Shown here one piece after another: positions 17,856-27,222 of a stretch of DNA of 64,000 bases. The notes under the pieces are model-generated. The model had not been told where the DNA came from, did not search any database, and worked only from the letters and a program-made list of their open reading frames with translations. How positions within the stretch are numbered: position 1 is the first letter of the stretch; each line of letters opens with the position of its first letter. Source of the stretch: Bacteroidota bacterium (GTDB lineage Bacteria > Bacteroidota > Bacteroidia > Chitinophagales > LD1); NCBI GenBank assembly GCA_947475165.1, contig CANJLD010000016.1:1-64000 (forward strand). Reading direction: 5' to 3'. A program made the translations under genes and the position numbers.

Positions 17856-19829
17856 ATGAAGACAATCAAAAAAATATTAGTTGCTAATAGAGGCGAAATT
17901 GCCATTCGCGTTATGCGCACCGCGCGCGAAATGGGAATTAAAACAGTTGCTGTTTTTTCCGAAGCAGATAAAGATGCACTATTTACTACCATAGCTGATG
18001 AGGCTATTTTCATCGGTGGAAATGCTGCAAGCGAATCTTATCTTGATCAAAATAAAATTATTGACGCGGCACATAAAACAGAAGCGGATGCTATACATCC
18101 GGGCTACGGTTTTCTTTCCGAAAACGCTTCATTTGCTCAGCGTTGTGCCGATGAAGGAATTATTTTCATTGGACCTTCTGCCGATGTAATTTCAAAACTT
18201 GGTTCAAAAATTAAAGCAAAAGAAATTGCGAAGAAAGCTGGTGTTCCATGTGTGCCGGGTTATAACGGAAAAGAACAAAGTGCCGCGCGGTTAAAATATG
18301 AAGCGGAAGAAATCGGTTTCCCTGTTCTAATAAAAGCAAGTGCCGGTGGCGGAGGAAAAGGAATGCGCATTGTAAATTCTGCCGATGAATTAGAAGCCGC
18401 TTTTGATGCAGCAAAACGCGAATCTGAAAAAAGTTTTGGCGATGGAAGTTTGTTGCTCGAAAAATATTTTCCGAAAGCAAAGCATATTGAGTTCCAGATT
18501 TTTGGTGATGAGCATGGCAACCACTTGAATCTTTTTGACCGCGAGTGCTCCATGCAAAGGCGCTATCAAAAAGTAATTGAAGAAAGTCCATCGCCAAGTT
18601 TAGATGAAGATTTGCGCACCCGCATGGGCGAAGCTGCTCTGGCAATTGCTAAAGCAGTCAATTACACCAATGCCGGTACGGTTGAATTTATTTTAGATGA
18701 ACAAAAGAATTTTTATTTCCTCGAAGTAAACACGCGCTTGCAAGTAGAACATCCGGTTACAGAAATGGTAACCGGTGTTGATTTAGTGCAAATGCAAATT
18801 GCCGCAGCCATGGGAGTGGAGTTGAATATTGATTCGGAGATGCTGATGCAACGCGGTCATGCTATTGAATGTAGAATTTGTGCGGAAGACCCGGAGAACA
18901 ACTTCTTTCCTTCCACCGGTAAAATTCTTTTTACCGAAGCCCCGTTTTCTTTTTTCATTAGAACAGACACCGGTATTGAATCGGAATCTGAAGTGAGTAT
19001 GTTTTACGATTCTATGTTAGCCAAGCTGATTGTTTATGCCGAGAGCAGAACTATGGCAATACAGAAAATGGAACTCGCATTGGAGAGTTTCCCTATCCTC
19101 GGCATTACCACCAATGTTGATTTTCTGAAAGAGTTAATCCAGCATCCGAATTTTGTAGACGGAACTTTTGATACTAAACTGATTGAACGCGATTTTTCTT
19201 CGTATAAGAAATTGGTAGCACAAAGTCAATTGCACGAAACAACTATTGCTGCTATGTTATCGGAATGGGTGCTCAGAAAAAATAAGGGAGAAGTTTCTCA
19301 CTCGCTGAACGGGTGGAGAAATATTTTTTATCAGCCGCAAATTTTCGAAGTAGAGTTCGGCACCGGTAAGGTGAAATTGGAATATCAGTATAAACAGGGC
19401 GGGAAATTTGAAGTGAAGGCAGGCGAAGAAAATTATACAGTAGAATTCTTTTCGGCAGACGATAATTTATTCGTTATTGAAATTGATAATCACCGAAGCC
19501 GTTTTTATGTAGCAAAAAATGAAACAGAATATTTTATTCAGCATCCATCGGCAGGCACATTCAGAGTAAAACAAGTTCCAAGATTTACCGAACCCGGAAA
19601 TGCCGATGCCAAAGGCGGATACATTGCGCCAATGCCGGGAGAAATTGTAAAAGTGTTGGTGAAAGCTGGCGACAAAATTCAATCGGGCAAAGGTTTGCTG
19701 GTGATGAGCTCGATGAAAATGGAAACCACAATTGAAGCGCACACCGATGGGGAAGTGGAAGAAGTTTTTGTAAGCGAGAAAAATTTTGTGGAAGCGGGAA
19801 CGGTGTTGGTGAAGATGAAAACCGAATAA
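17856..19829 (+). CDS. Acyl-CoA carboxylase, alpha (biotin carboxylase/BCCP) subunit
   Basis: A 657-residue biotin-dependent subunit. The biotin carboxylase domain fills about residues 1-450 (KILVANRGEIAIRVMRT, HPGYGFLSENA, the glycine-rich ATP loop KASAGGGGKGMRI, and EVNTRLQVEHPVTEM). A linker domain follows, then a C-terminal biotinyl domain whose Lys621 sits in MSSMKMET. The usual sequence before MKM is EA; here it is SS, a variant also seen in related carboxylases. It is translationally close to both neighbours (3 and 10 bp). The same substrate uncertainty applies as for the beta subunit. Confidence 0.95.
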   Translation: MKTIKKILVANRGEIAIRVMRTAREMGIKTVAVFSEADKDALFTTIADEAIFIGGNAASESYLDQNKIIDAAHKTEADAIHPGYGFLSENASFAQRCADEGIIFIGPSADVISKLGSKIKAKEIAKKAGVPCVPGYNGKEQSAARLKYEAEEIGFPVLIKASAGGGGKGMRIVNSADELEAAFDAAKRESEKSFGDGSLLLEKYFPKAKHIEFQIFGDEHGNHLNLFDRECSMQRRYQKVIEESPSPSLDEDLRTRMGEAALAIAKAVNYTNAGTVEFILDEQKNFYFLEVNTRLQVEHPVTEMVTGVDLVQMQIAAAMGVELNIDSEMLMQRGHAIECRICAEDPENNFFPSTGKILFTEAPFSFFIRTDTGIESESEVSMFYDSMLAKLIVYAESRTMAIQKMELALESFPILGITTNVDFLKELIQHPNFVDGTFDTKLIERDFSSYKKLVAQSQLHETTIAAMLSEWVLRKNKGEVSHSLNGWRNIFYQPQIFEVEFGTGKVKLEYQYKQGGKFEVKAGEENYTVEFFSADDNLFVIEIDNHRSRFYVAKNETEYFIQHPSAGTFRVKQVPRFTEPGNADAKGGYIAPMPGEIVKVLVKAGDKIQSGKGLLVMSSMKMETTIEAHTDGEVEEVFVSEKNFVEAGTVLVKMKTE

Positions 19830-19839
19830 TCATTTCGTC

Positions 19840-22038
19840 TTGAAACAAAAAGTATTACTTCTCACTCCGCCTTTTACGCAGTTAAATACGCCTTATCCGG
19901 CTACGGCTTACCTCAAAGGTTTTCTCAACACAAAACAAATTGAATCTCATCAGGCAGATTTGGGAATAGAGGTTATTCTCAAACTTTTTTCTTCCACCGG
20001 TTTGAAGAAAATGTTTCAGCATTTAGAAACACTCGACCTTGAATTATCTGAAAATAGTTTTCGCATTTATTCTTTGCAAAATGAATACACTAATAGTATT
20101 GATGCAGTAATTCGTTTTCTGCAAAACAAAAACCCAACACTCGCTCATTCTATTTGCGACAGAACTTATCTGCCTGAAGCATCGCGCTTTTCGCAACTCG
20201 AAGATTTGGAATGGGCTTTCGGCACAATGGGGATTCAGGATAAGGCGCGTCATCTCGCTACTTTATATCTCGAAGATTTAGGTGATTTAATTAAAGAAGC
20301 GGTTGACCCGCATTTTGGTTTCAGTCGTTATGCCGAACGCTTGGGAAGAACCGCAACACACTTCGATGAAATTGAAACTTCACTGCTTGCTGAAAATTCT
20401 ATCATCACAAATTTTCTGGAAGAATTACTTCAAGAAAAAATAAAACGATGGGAGCCTACTGTTATTTGTTTATCAGTTCCTTTTCCCGGAAATCTTTTTG
20501 GTGCTTTGAAGTGCGGACAGTTCATAAAGAAAAAATATCCGGCAGTAAAAATTGTTCTGGGCGGTGGCTATGCAAACACGGAACTCAGAAGTTTACAAGA
20601 CCCGCGCGTTTTCAATTTTATTGATTACGTAAGTTTAGATGATGGCGAAGCACCAATAGAATTTCTTCTCGAACATTTAAACGGCAAGCGCAGCACAAAT
20701 GAATTGAAGCGAATTTATTTGCGCGAAAAGGGAAAGGTGGTGTATTGTAACGGAGCAAAAGAAAAAGACATTCCTCAACGCGCTACCGGTACACCTGATT
20801 ACAGTGATTTTTTGTTGGAGGAGTATCTTTCGGTGATTGAAGTAGCAAATCCTATGCACCGGTTGTGGAGCGATGGAAGATGGAACAAACTCACACTTGC
20901 TCATGGCTGCTATTGGGGCAAATGTTCTTTCTGCGATATTTCTCTTGATTACATTAAAAATTATGAACCTCTTACTGCCGAAATTCTTTGCGATAGAATT
21001 GAAGAAATAATCGCGCAGACAAATCAAAATGGATTTCATTTTGTTGATGAAGCCGCACCTCCTGCTTTGCTTCGCGATTTGGCTTTGGAGATTATCCGCA
21101 GAAAAATTACGGTCACATGGTGGACTAATATTCGTTTCGAAAAACATTTCACTTATGATTTGGCCCAACTGCTTAAAGCATCCGGTTGCATTGCAGTTGC
21201 CGGGGGATTGGAAGTGGCGAGTGACCGGTTACTTGCCATGATGAAAAAGGGAGTAACAGTTTCGCAGGTGGCAAAGGTTGCCGATGCATTTACACAAGCG
21301 GGAATTATGGTTCATGCGTATTTGATGTATGGCTTCCCAACTCAAACAGCGCAAGAAACAATTGATGCACTTGAAATGGTTCGGCAATTATTTTTTAACG
21401 AAGCATTGCAATCCGGTTTCTGGCATCGCTTTGCAATGACATCGCATAGTCCGGTGGGTTTGAATCCCGCACAATTTATGGTGCAGCGAACCGGTACGCA
21501 TTTTGGCGGCTTTGCCGATAATGATTTGTATCACGATGACCCAGACGGAGCTAATCACGATTTATATGGAGATGGATTGAGTAAATCGCTTTTCAATTTT
21601 ATGCATGGTGTTGGTTTAGATTTTCCTCTGAAAAATTGGTTTGATTTCAAAACTCCCAAAACAACTGTTGCTTCAAATTACATTGAGAATTGTTTGAATG
21701 AAATCGAAAACGAATCACCAAAGCAAAATACAGTAGTTGTTTGGCTTGGAAATATGCCGGAAGTAAATCTCTTCGAAGCAACGCAAGGCAAACAGAAAAT
21801 TGAAATGGCTGAACTGGAATTTGTCGACAAGAAAAAGGATTGGCAATTGCATCTTCCCGCAAACGAAGCAAAATGGCTAACGGAAATATTTCCTAAACTA
21901 ATTATTGCTAATCATTCTCCGGTTCTGTTTTCGGAATTACAGAAAAATTATGAAAAAGAATTTGCGACAAGCTTTAGTGATTTTACAAAATCAAAAATAT
22001 GGAATCAACTTCGCCAAAACGGACTTTTGGTTCTATGA
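19840..22038 (+). CDS. B12-binding-type radical SAM protein
   Basis: A 732-residue protein. Residues about 1-330 look like a cobalamin-binding-type N-terminal region (LLTPPFTQLNTPYPATAYLK at the start; VPFPGNLFGALKCGQFIKK and IVLGGGYANTELR further on). The radical SAM domain begins near 345 with cluster cysteines Cys357, Cys362 and Cys365 in GCYWGKCSFC, a CX4CX2C spacing instead of the standard CX3CX2C. Later come the GGLEVASDRLL and VHAYLMYGFPTQT motifs. The start is TTG, 10 bp after the carboxylase alpha gene. The reaction is unknown; it could methylate or rearrange the pathway substrate, or be a passenger in the operon. Confidence 0.85.
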   Translation: MKQKVLLLTPPFTQLNTPYPATAYLKGFLNTKQIESHQADLGIEVILKLFSSTGLKKMFQHLETLDLELSENSFRIYSLQNEYTNSIDAVIRFLQNKNPTLAHSICDRTYLPEASRFSQLEDLEWAFGTMGIQDKARHLATLYLEDLGDLIKEAVDPHFGFSRYAERLGRTATHFDEIETSLLAENSIITNFLEELLQEKIKRWEPTVICLSVPFPGNLFGALKCGQFIKKKYPAVKIVLGGGYANTELRSLQDPRVFNFIDYVSLDDGEAPIEFLLEHLNGKRSTNELKRIYLREKGKVVYCNGAKEKDIPQRATGTPDYSDFLLEEYLSVIEVANPMHRLWSDGRWNKLTLAHGCYWGKCSFCDISLDYIKNYEPLTAEILCDRIEEIIAQTNQNGFHFVDEAAPPALLRDLALEIIRRKITVTWWTNIRFEKHFTYDLAQLLKASGCIAVAGGLEVASDRLLAMMKKGVTVSQVAKVADAFTQAGIMVHAYLMYGFPTQTAQETIDALEMVRQLFFNEALQSGFWHRFAMTSHSPVGLNPAQFMVQRTGTHFGGFADNDLYHDDPDGANHDLYGDGLSKSLFNFMHGVGLDFPLKNWFDFKTPKTTVASNYIENCLNEIENESPKQNTVVVWLGNMPEVNLFEATQGKQKIEMAELEFVDKKKDWQLHLPANEAKWLTEIFPKLIIANHSPVLFSELQKNYEKEFATSFSDFTKSKIWNQLRQNGLLVL

Positions 22039-22111
22039 TTCGGCAATGATTCCAATCAATTTTATTTTCTATCAAACATTATACATTAGCACACCTTAAC
22101 GGGATAGAAAC

Positions 22112-22930
22112 ATGCTTTACACAACCGAACAACTGCTTCAAATAAAACAACAAACTTTCGCGCATTTGCTGGTGGAAGAGAAAGACCATTTGCTCACGCT
22201 CACTTTCAATCGCCCGGAAAAGAAAAATGCTTTGAATCCTGTTTTATTTAATGAACTGGCGTATGCGCTCACTTACGCAAATCATAGTCGCGATGTTTGG
22301 GCTGTTGTAATTGCTGCTAAAGGCGATGTGTTTTGTGCCGGTGCAGATTTGAAAGCATTTGCCGGTGCAAACGAAACCACAACTTCAATAGTGCCCGCGC
22401 CAAATGGTGAAATTGTTATTGGTAATATTTTTAACTCATTGCATAAACCATGTATCGCAAAAGTTCATGCACCGGTTTATGCCGGTGGATTTTTAATTGT
22501 TTGCGGATGCACACATGTGGTTGCAACAGAAAATGCAACTTTCAGCTTGCCGGAAGTAAAACGCGGACTTTATCCTTTTCAGGTAATGCAAAGTTTATTG
22601 CAGATAATGCCACCGCGCACCGTTTTAGATTTATGTATCCGCGCAAAAATTTTGAGCGCAGCGGAAGCTGAAAAAAATGGATTGGTAAGCAAAGTGGTGG
22701 AGCAGAATAAATTGGATGAAGAAGTTCAATCGCTTGTTGACGAAATTTTTCAATACTCGCCATCGGCTATTCAGTTAGGATTAGAAGCATTTGATAATTT
22801 GAAAAATATTCCGGCATCCGAAGCACATTCTTATCTGAAACAAATGCTCGGAGAATGTATTCAAACCGAAGATGCGGCAGAAGGAATGAAGGCATTTATT
22901 GAAAAACGTAAACCGGTGTGGAAAGGATAA
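22112..22930 (+). CDS. Enoyl-CoA hydratase/isomerase family protein
   Basis: A 272-residue crotonase-fold enzyme. It shows TFNRPEKKNALNPVLFNEL, the first oxyanion-hole segment CAGADLKAFAG, the second around HAPVYAGGFLIVCGC, and the LPEVKRGLYPF motif holding the catalytic acid region. In leucine or acyclic terpene breakdown a homologous enzyme hydrates the product of the biotin carboxylase, so its place after those genes fits. The canonical 3-methylglutaconyl-CoA hydratase assignment is possible but not proven. Confidence 0.9.
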   Translation: MLYTTEQLLQIKQQTFAHLLVEEKDHLLTLTFNRPEKKNALNPVLFNELAYALTYANHSRDVWAVVIAAKGDVFCAGADLKAFAGANETTTSIVPAPNGEIVIGNIFNSLHKPCIAKVHAPVYAGGFLIVCGCTHVVATENATFSLPEVKRGLYPFQVMQSLLQIMPPRTVLDLCIRAKILSAAEAEKNGLVSKVVEQNKLDEEVQSLVDEIFQYSPSAIQLGLEAFDNLKNIPASEAHSYLKQMLGECIQTEDAAEGMKAFIEKRKPVWKG

Positions 22931-22979
22931 TCCGCATCTATCTAATTACTATTTACTAACTACTAATTACTTTCTCTCA

Positions 22980-23834
22980 ATGGCAAAGAAAATTGTTATC
23001 ACTGCATCGCTCACAGGAGTTCTCGCAACGCGTGCACAGTGTCCATACATTCCATACACTCCGAAAGAAATTGCACTCGAAGGCAAACGCGCGGTTGATG
23101 CCGGTGCAAGTATTCTTCATATCCACGCTCGTCAGGATAGTGGCGCGCCAGCTTATGATATTGAAACGTATCGTCAAATAGGAGAGGAGGTTCGTTTACT
23201 TTGTCCAACTGCCATCATAAATTATAGCACCGGTGCTATTGGTCTTTCGCGCGAAGAAAGAATTCAACATATCACCGCTTTGAAACCGGACATGGCTGCA
23301 CTCAACATGGGATCAATGAACTACGGAATCTATTCTCCAAAAACAAAATCGTTTTATCACGATTTCGTTTTTCAAAATCCGTTTTCTGATATCCAGTTTT
23401 ATTTAGAGAAAATGAAAGAAGCCGGAACAGTTCCTGAAATGGAAGTGTTTGATAACGGACATATCAATAATGCGAATCCGCTAATTGATATGGGGCTTTT
23501 GCAAAAACCTTATGTGTTCAGTTTTGTAATGGGTGTGTTGGGCGGAATTCCAATTTCAACAAAAAATCTTTTGCATCAGGCAGCGAGTGTTCCGGAAGGT
23601 TCTATGTGGCAGGTAATTGGTATTGGTAGAAAGCAGTGGCAGGCAATTGCAGCCGCCATTACTATTGACGGAAATATTCGCGCGGGGCTTGAAGACAATT
23701 TTTATTTACCGGAAGGCGAAATGGCGAAGAGCAATGGTGAGTTGATTGAAGCCGCAGCAAAATTAGTTCGCATGATGGGCAGAGAGGTAGCCACCATCGA
23801 AGAAACAAGAGCGATGCTTAACAAACCACTTTAA
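22980..23834 (+). CDS. BKACE-family beta-keto acid cleavage enzyme (DUF849)
   Basis: A 284-residue TIM-barrel protein of the family founded by 3-keto-5-aminohexanoate cleavage enzyme (Kce). These enzymes use zinc and acetyl-CoA to convert a beta-keto acid to acetoacetate and a new acyl-CoA. Visible features are the N-terminal VIITASLTG-like strand (KIVITASLTGVLATRAQCPY), the metal-site HIHARQ at about 42-47, NYSTGA, PEMEVFDNGHI and SFVMGVLGGIP. The chosen ATG at 22980 begins at the conserved strand; an upstream start inside the hydratase gene adds a non-conserved leader. The substrate class cannot be read from sequence here. Confidence 0.92.
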   Translation: MAKKIVITASLTGVLATRAQCPYIPYTPKEIALEGKRAVDAGASILHIHARQDSGAPAYDIETYRQIGEEVRLLCPTAIINYSTGAIGLSREERIQHITALKPDMAALNMGSMNYGIYSPKTKSFYHDFVFQNPFSDIQFYLEKMKEAGTVPEMEVFDNGHINNANPLIDMGLLQKPYVFSFVMGVLGGIPISTKNLLHQAASVPEGSMWQVIGIGRKQWQAIAAAITIDGNIRAGLEDNFYLPEGEMAKSNGELIEAAAKLVRMMGREVATIEETRAMLNKPL

Positions 23835-23842
23835 AACTAAGA

Positions 23843-24616
23843 TTGATGTTTCAGCAAAATTTATTTCAAGATAAAGTAGCATTAGTAACTGGTGGCGGAA
23901 GCGGAATTGGTTTTGCCATCGCAACCCAATTGCTTCAACTCGGAGCAACGGTTATTATTTCTTCGCGCAAAGAAGAACGATTGAAGGCTGCTGTAGAAAA
24001 ACTTTCAGCATTTGGTAAAGTACGTTACCAAATTTGCGATACACGCGAAATTGAACGGGTAGACGCTTTAGCAAAAAGCATTTCAGATAGCGAAGGCAAA
24101 TTGGATATTCTCATCAATAATGCCGGAGGACAATTTCCTTCACCTGCTGAAGATATTTCTTTTAAAGGATGGAATGCTGTTGTCAATAACAACCTGAACG
24201 GAACTTTTTACATGACGCAAACCATGGCAAAGACTTTTTTCTTTAAACAGAAGGAAGGGAGTATTGTAAATATTATCGCCAATATTTTTCGCGGATTTCC
24301 AGGTATGGCGCACACCGGTGCAGCGCGCGCAGGAGTTGAAAATTTAACTATGACATTGGCTGTAGAGTGGAGTAAATACAATATTCAGGTCAATGCAGTT
24401 GCTCCGGGCATTATTAAAAGCACCGGCCTCGACCAATATCCGCCTGAGTTTTTAAAAGATATTGAAATAGTCATTCCTGCAAAGCGGTTAGGAACGATTG
24501 ATGAAGTGGCTTATCTCACTTTATTTCTATGCAGCCCAATGGCTCGCTTCATTACTGGCGAAACTGTTTATGTAGATGGTGGTCAGCGACTGTGGGGAGA
24601 TTTATGGAAGATGTAG
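23843..24616 (+). CDS. SDR oxidoreductase, dienoyl-CoA reductase/AtuG-like
   Basis: A 257-residue classical short-chain dehydrogenase. The cofactor motif is TGGGSGIGFAIA, with ISSRKEER after beta-2 suggesting NADP(H), and NNAGGQF after beta-4, which is typical of 2,4-dienoyl-CoA reductases and related acyl-CoA-acting SDRs. The usual catalytic Tyr-x3-Lys is replaced at the expected place (about 151-160) by a THTGAARAGVENL-like segment without Tyr or Lys, again as in dienoyl-CoA reductases. It ends VDGGQRLWGDLWKM. It starts 8 bp after the BKACE gene and ends the operon. Confidence 0.88.
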   Translation: MMFQQNLFQDKVALVTGGGSGIGFAIATQLLQLGATVIISSRKEERLKAAVEKLSAFGKVRYQICDTREIERVDALAKSISDSEGKLDILINNAGGQFPSPAEDISFKGWNAVVNNNLNGTFYMTQTMAKTFFFKQKEGSIVNIIANIFRGFPGMAHTGAARAGVENLTMTLAVEWSKYNIQVNAVAPGIIKSTGLDQYPPEFLKDIEIVIPAKRLGTIDEVAYLTLFLCSPMARFITGETVYVDGGQRLWGDLWKM

Positions 24617-24686
24617 TAGTCATGCCATGACTAAATATAGATTAGATTTTAGTTGCACATTTTAAAAATAGTCATGGTATGACTAT
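24617..24686. promoter_or_regulatory. Two related dyads between operon end and porP/sprF
   Basis: TAGTCATGCCATGACTA (24617-24633) is a perfect dyad around a single base. ATAGTCATGGTATGACTAT (24668-24686) is a second dyad with the same TAGTCAT arms. The two copies can also pair with each other as a long hairpin followed by TTTTC, so this is either a terminator for the upstream operon or a pair of operator sites for the gene starting at 24719. Confidence 0.5.
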
Positions 24687-24718
24687 TTTCTTTCCTCGAA
24701 AGAATTATTTTCATTTCT

Positions 24719-25699
24719 GTGTTTACGCCTCGCAGAATTTATCTGCTTCTTTTTTCTTCAATCATATATGTAGGTGTCAGTGCGCAGTCAGAGCCGCAGT
24801 TTACACAATACATGTTTAACCGCTATTTATTCAATCCAGCGTATGCCGGTCACGATGATGCGTTGGAAGTTTCGGCTATTCATCGTAGTCAGTATGTTTC
24901 TCTCGCAAATAGATTTATTGCAACACAGGGTTTGAATTTGAATCTTCCTATCGATGCCATCAGTTCAGGAATCGGAATTACTGCTATAAACGATTTGATT
25001 GGATTTCAACGCTCCACTTATGTAGCCTTAAATTATGCTTACCGGAAAAAATTTAAGTGGGGTAAAATGGGAATTGGTATTAGTGCAGGAATTATTCAAA
25101 CATCTATAGACGGAGATAAATTGCGCGCGCCTGAAGGAGATTATACTGGAGGAGTAAATCATAACGATAATTTTCTGCCAAATAGTTTACAGCAAGGCGT
25201 TGCTCCCGATTTATCTTTCGGCATTTATTTCAATAACGAAAAGTATTTTGCTGGGGCAAGCATCAATCATATAGCATTCTCATCGGCTTCTATTAAAAGC
25301 GAAAATGGCGGGAAAACGAAACTGAATTTCTCCCGCAATCTTTTCTTTACCGGTGGCTACGATTTTAAAATTTCGAATAAGTTCAGCATTATGCCATCGG
25401 CTTTAATAAAAACTGATTTAAAGAAAGTTCAACTCGATTTAAGTTTGACTTCTACCATTATCAACAATATCATAACAGGAATTTCGTTTAGAGGATATAC
25501 TAAAAATACTATTGATGCGTTAGCGATAGTTTTGGGTTTTAAGTATAAGGGCGTGCAATTGATATATTCGTATGATGCTAACCTTTCTTATCTAACTAAA
25601 TTCAATACCGGTTCGCATGAAATAGGTTTAAGTTATCGTTATCCGTTTAAGAAAAAAGAAAGTCGCGGTTACTTTTATCACAACCCGCGCTTTAATTAA
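24719..25699 (+). CDS. PorP/SprF-family T9SS outer-membrane protein
   Basis: A 326-residue beta-barrel protein of the PorP/SprF family, linked to type IX secretion and, in SprF's case, to export of a gliding adhesin. It has a signal peptide (ending VSAQ) and the family start SEPQFTQYMFNRYLFNPAYAG, then repeated amphipathic strands with FGIYFNNEKYFAG and FFTGGYDFKIS. The start codon is GTG. The gene lies upstream of gldKLMN, as is common in Bacteroidota, but separated by a 167-bp gap with its own promoter candidate. Several paralogues usually occur per genome, so I give no gene symbol. Confidence 0.9.
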   Translation: MFTPRRIYLLLFSSIIYVGVSAQSEPQFTQYMFNRYLFNPAYAGHDDALEVSAIHRSQYVSLANRFIATQGLNLNLPIDAISSGIGITAINDLIGFQRSTYVALNYAYRKKFKWGKMGIGISAGIIQTSIDGDKLRAPEGDYTGGVNHNDNFLPNSLQQGVAPDLSFGIYFNNEKYFAGASINHIAFSSASIKSENGGKTKLNFSRNLFFTGGYDFKISNKFSIMPSALIKTDLKKVQLDLSLTSTIINNIITGISFRGYTKNTIDALAIVLGFKYKGVQLIYSYDANLSYLTKFNTGSHEIGLSYRYPFKKKESRGYFYHNPRFN

Positions 25700-25797
25700 G
25701 TAGGTAACAAGGCAATTTTTGTATATAGTTAAACCGAAACAATGGCTGGTAGAAAACGTAATTAACATAGGGGAAAAACATTTTTTTTCGACTACTA

Positions 25798-25825
25798 TTG
25801 TAAAATCAAAAACTTATTACATTTA
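25798..25825 (+). promoter_or_regulatory. Candidate promoter for gldKLMN
   Basis: TTG at 25798-25800 and TACATTTA at 25818-25825 are 17 bp apart, close to the Bacteroidota sigma-A pattern (TTG, 17-20 bp, TAnnTTTG). It lies about 40 bp upstream of the gldK ATG in an AT-rich gap that has no gene. Confidence 0.45.
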
Positions 25826-25866
25826 CGCTCTTTAAAAAACAGGGGAAAACTATCAAAACAAAACAC

Positions 25867-27129
25867 ATGAAAAACTTACAAGGTCTTCTTAGCAAAGCTT
25901 CTCTCGCGCTTTTGCTTTTTGTTGCAGGTTGTAAAGGGGGTTACAACGGGCAACTTCTCGGAGAGCTCGATAGACCAAAATGGAATCCAATCACACCTTA
26001 CGGTATGGTGTTCATTCCATCTGGTGTGTTACACATTGGTCCGAGTGATCAAGATGTAAACGCTGCTTTGCAAGCACGTGCTAAACAAGTATCTATTGTA
26101 GGTTTCTACATGGACGATACTGAAATTACGAACAACGAGTATCGCCAGTTCATTAATTATGTGCGCGACTCTGTTGCTCATGCACTTCTTGGTGATACCA
26201 AAGAAGATGCAGATGGCAAATCAGCACTTGACTGGAATAAAAAAATTGAATGGAGCGGAAAAGAAAAGAATGAACAGTTAGAAGAAATCTATCTTCCAGA
26301 AGATGAAAGAGTATGGGGCAAGAAAGAACTTGACCTTCGTAAATTGAAATACGATTATCAGTGGTTTGATTACAAGGCGGCTTCTTTAACTAAGAACAGA
26401 GGAAAAGGAAGAACTTCTTTTATACATAAAGAAAATGTGGATGTTTATCCTGATACATTGGTTTGGGTTAGAGATTTCTCTTACTCATATAATGAGCCAA
26501 TGACTCGTAATTATTTCAATCACCCTGCATTTGATGATTACCCTGTTGTAGGTGTTACTTGGCCACAAGCAAATGCTTTCTGCTACTGGAGAACCAGACT
26601 TTGGGAAGATTACAGAACTCCACGTGGAGAGCCGTTGATGGATATCTTCCGTTTGCCTACAGAACATGAGTGGGAATATGCGGCTCGTGGTGGAAAGAAA
26701 TTAGCGCCATATCCATGGGGAGGTCCTTATGTTAGAAACTCTAAAGGTTGTATCCTTGCTAACTTTAAGCCAGGAAGAGGAAATTATCCTGAAGATGGTG
26801 GCTTCTATACTGTTCGTGCTGATGCTTACTGGCCAAACGATTACGGTTTATACTGTATGGCAGGTAACGTGGCTGAATGGACTTCATCTGCTTTCTACGA
26901 AAATTCTTACTCATTTATTCATGACCTTAATCCGGATATCCGCTACGATGCAGAAGCATCGGAGCCGGAAGCGATGAAACGCAAAGTTATCAGAGGTGGT
27001 TCATGGAAAGATATCGGTTACTATATTGAAACCGGAACCCGCCACTGGGAGTATGGTGATTCAGCAAAATCGTATGTTGGCTTCAGATGTATCACTACAT
27101 TCCTTGGAAGAGATATCACTGATAACTAA
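25867..27129 (+). CDS. gldK: T9SS lipoprotein GldK/PorK
   Basis: A 420-residue lipoprotein (lipobox FVAGC, Cys22) that forms the periplasmic/outer-membrane ring of the type IX secretion system together with GldN. The body is a formylglycine-generating-enzyme-like (sulfatase-modifying factor) domain: MVFIPSGVLHIGPSD, GFYMDDTEITNNEYRQFINY, PVVGVTWPQANAFCYWR, LPTEHEWEYAARGG, GLYCMAGNVAEWTSSAFY and the end SYVGFRC. This domain is structural here and not thought to be catalytic. It is the first gene of the gldKLMN operon. Confidence 0.96.
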   Translation: MKNLQGLLSKASLALLLFVAGCKGGYNGQLLGELDRPKWNPITPYGMVFIPSGVLHIGPSDQDVNAALQARAKQVSIVGFYMDDTEITNNEYRQFINYVRDSVAHALLGDTKEDADGKSALDWNKKIEWSGKEKNEQLEEIYLPEDERVWGKKELDLRKLKYDYQWFDYKAASLTKNRGKGRTSFIHKENVDVYPDTLVWVRDFSYSYNEPMTRNYFNHPAFDDYPVVGVTWPQANAFCYWRTRLWEDYRTPRGEPLMDIFRLPTEHEWEYAARGGKKLAPYPWGGPYVRNSKGCILANFKPGRGNYPEDGGFYTVRADAYWPNDYGLYCMAGNVAEWTSSAFYENSYSFIHDLNPDIRYDAEASEPEAMKRKVIRGGSWKDIGYYIETGTRHWEYGDSAKSYVGFRCITTFLGRDITDN

Positions 27130-27222
27130 TCATGGTCTTGTTTTTACAGGCATCAATTCAACGTTTTTATTCAAAAACTAAATATTCTTTTTTTAACCTT
27201 TAATCCTTAAAACTTAAAACAC

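Noticed and set aside
22899-22979. Upstream start for the BKACE gene
   Set aside because: It overlaps the enoyl-CoA hydratase end and adds a leader lacking conservation before the first beta strand.
25867-27129. GldK as an active formylglycine-generating enzyme
   Set aside because: The FGE-like fold is standard for the structural GldK/PorK lipoprotein, and gene order gldKLMN settles the identity.
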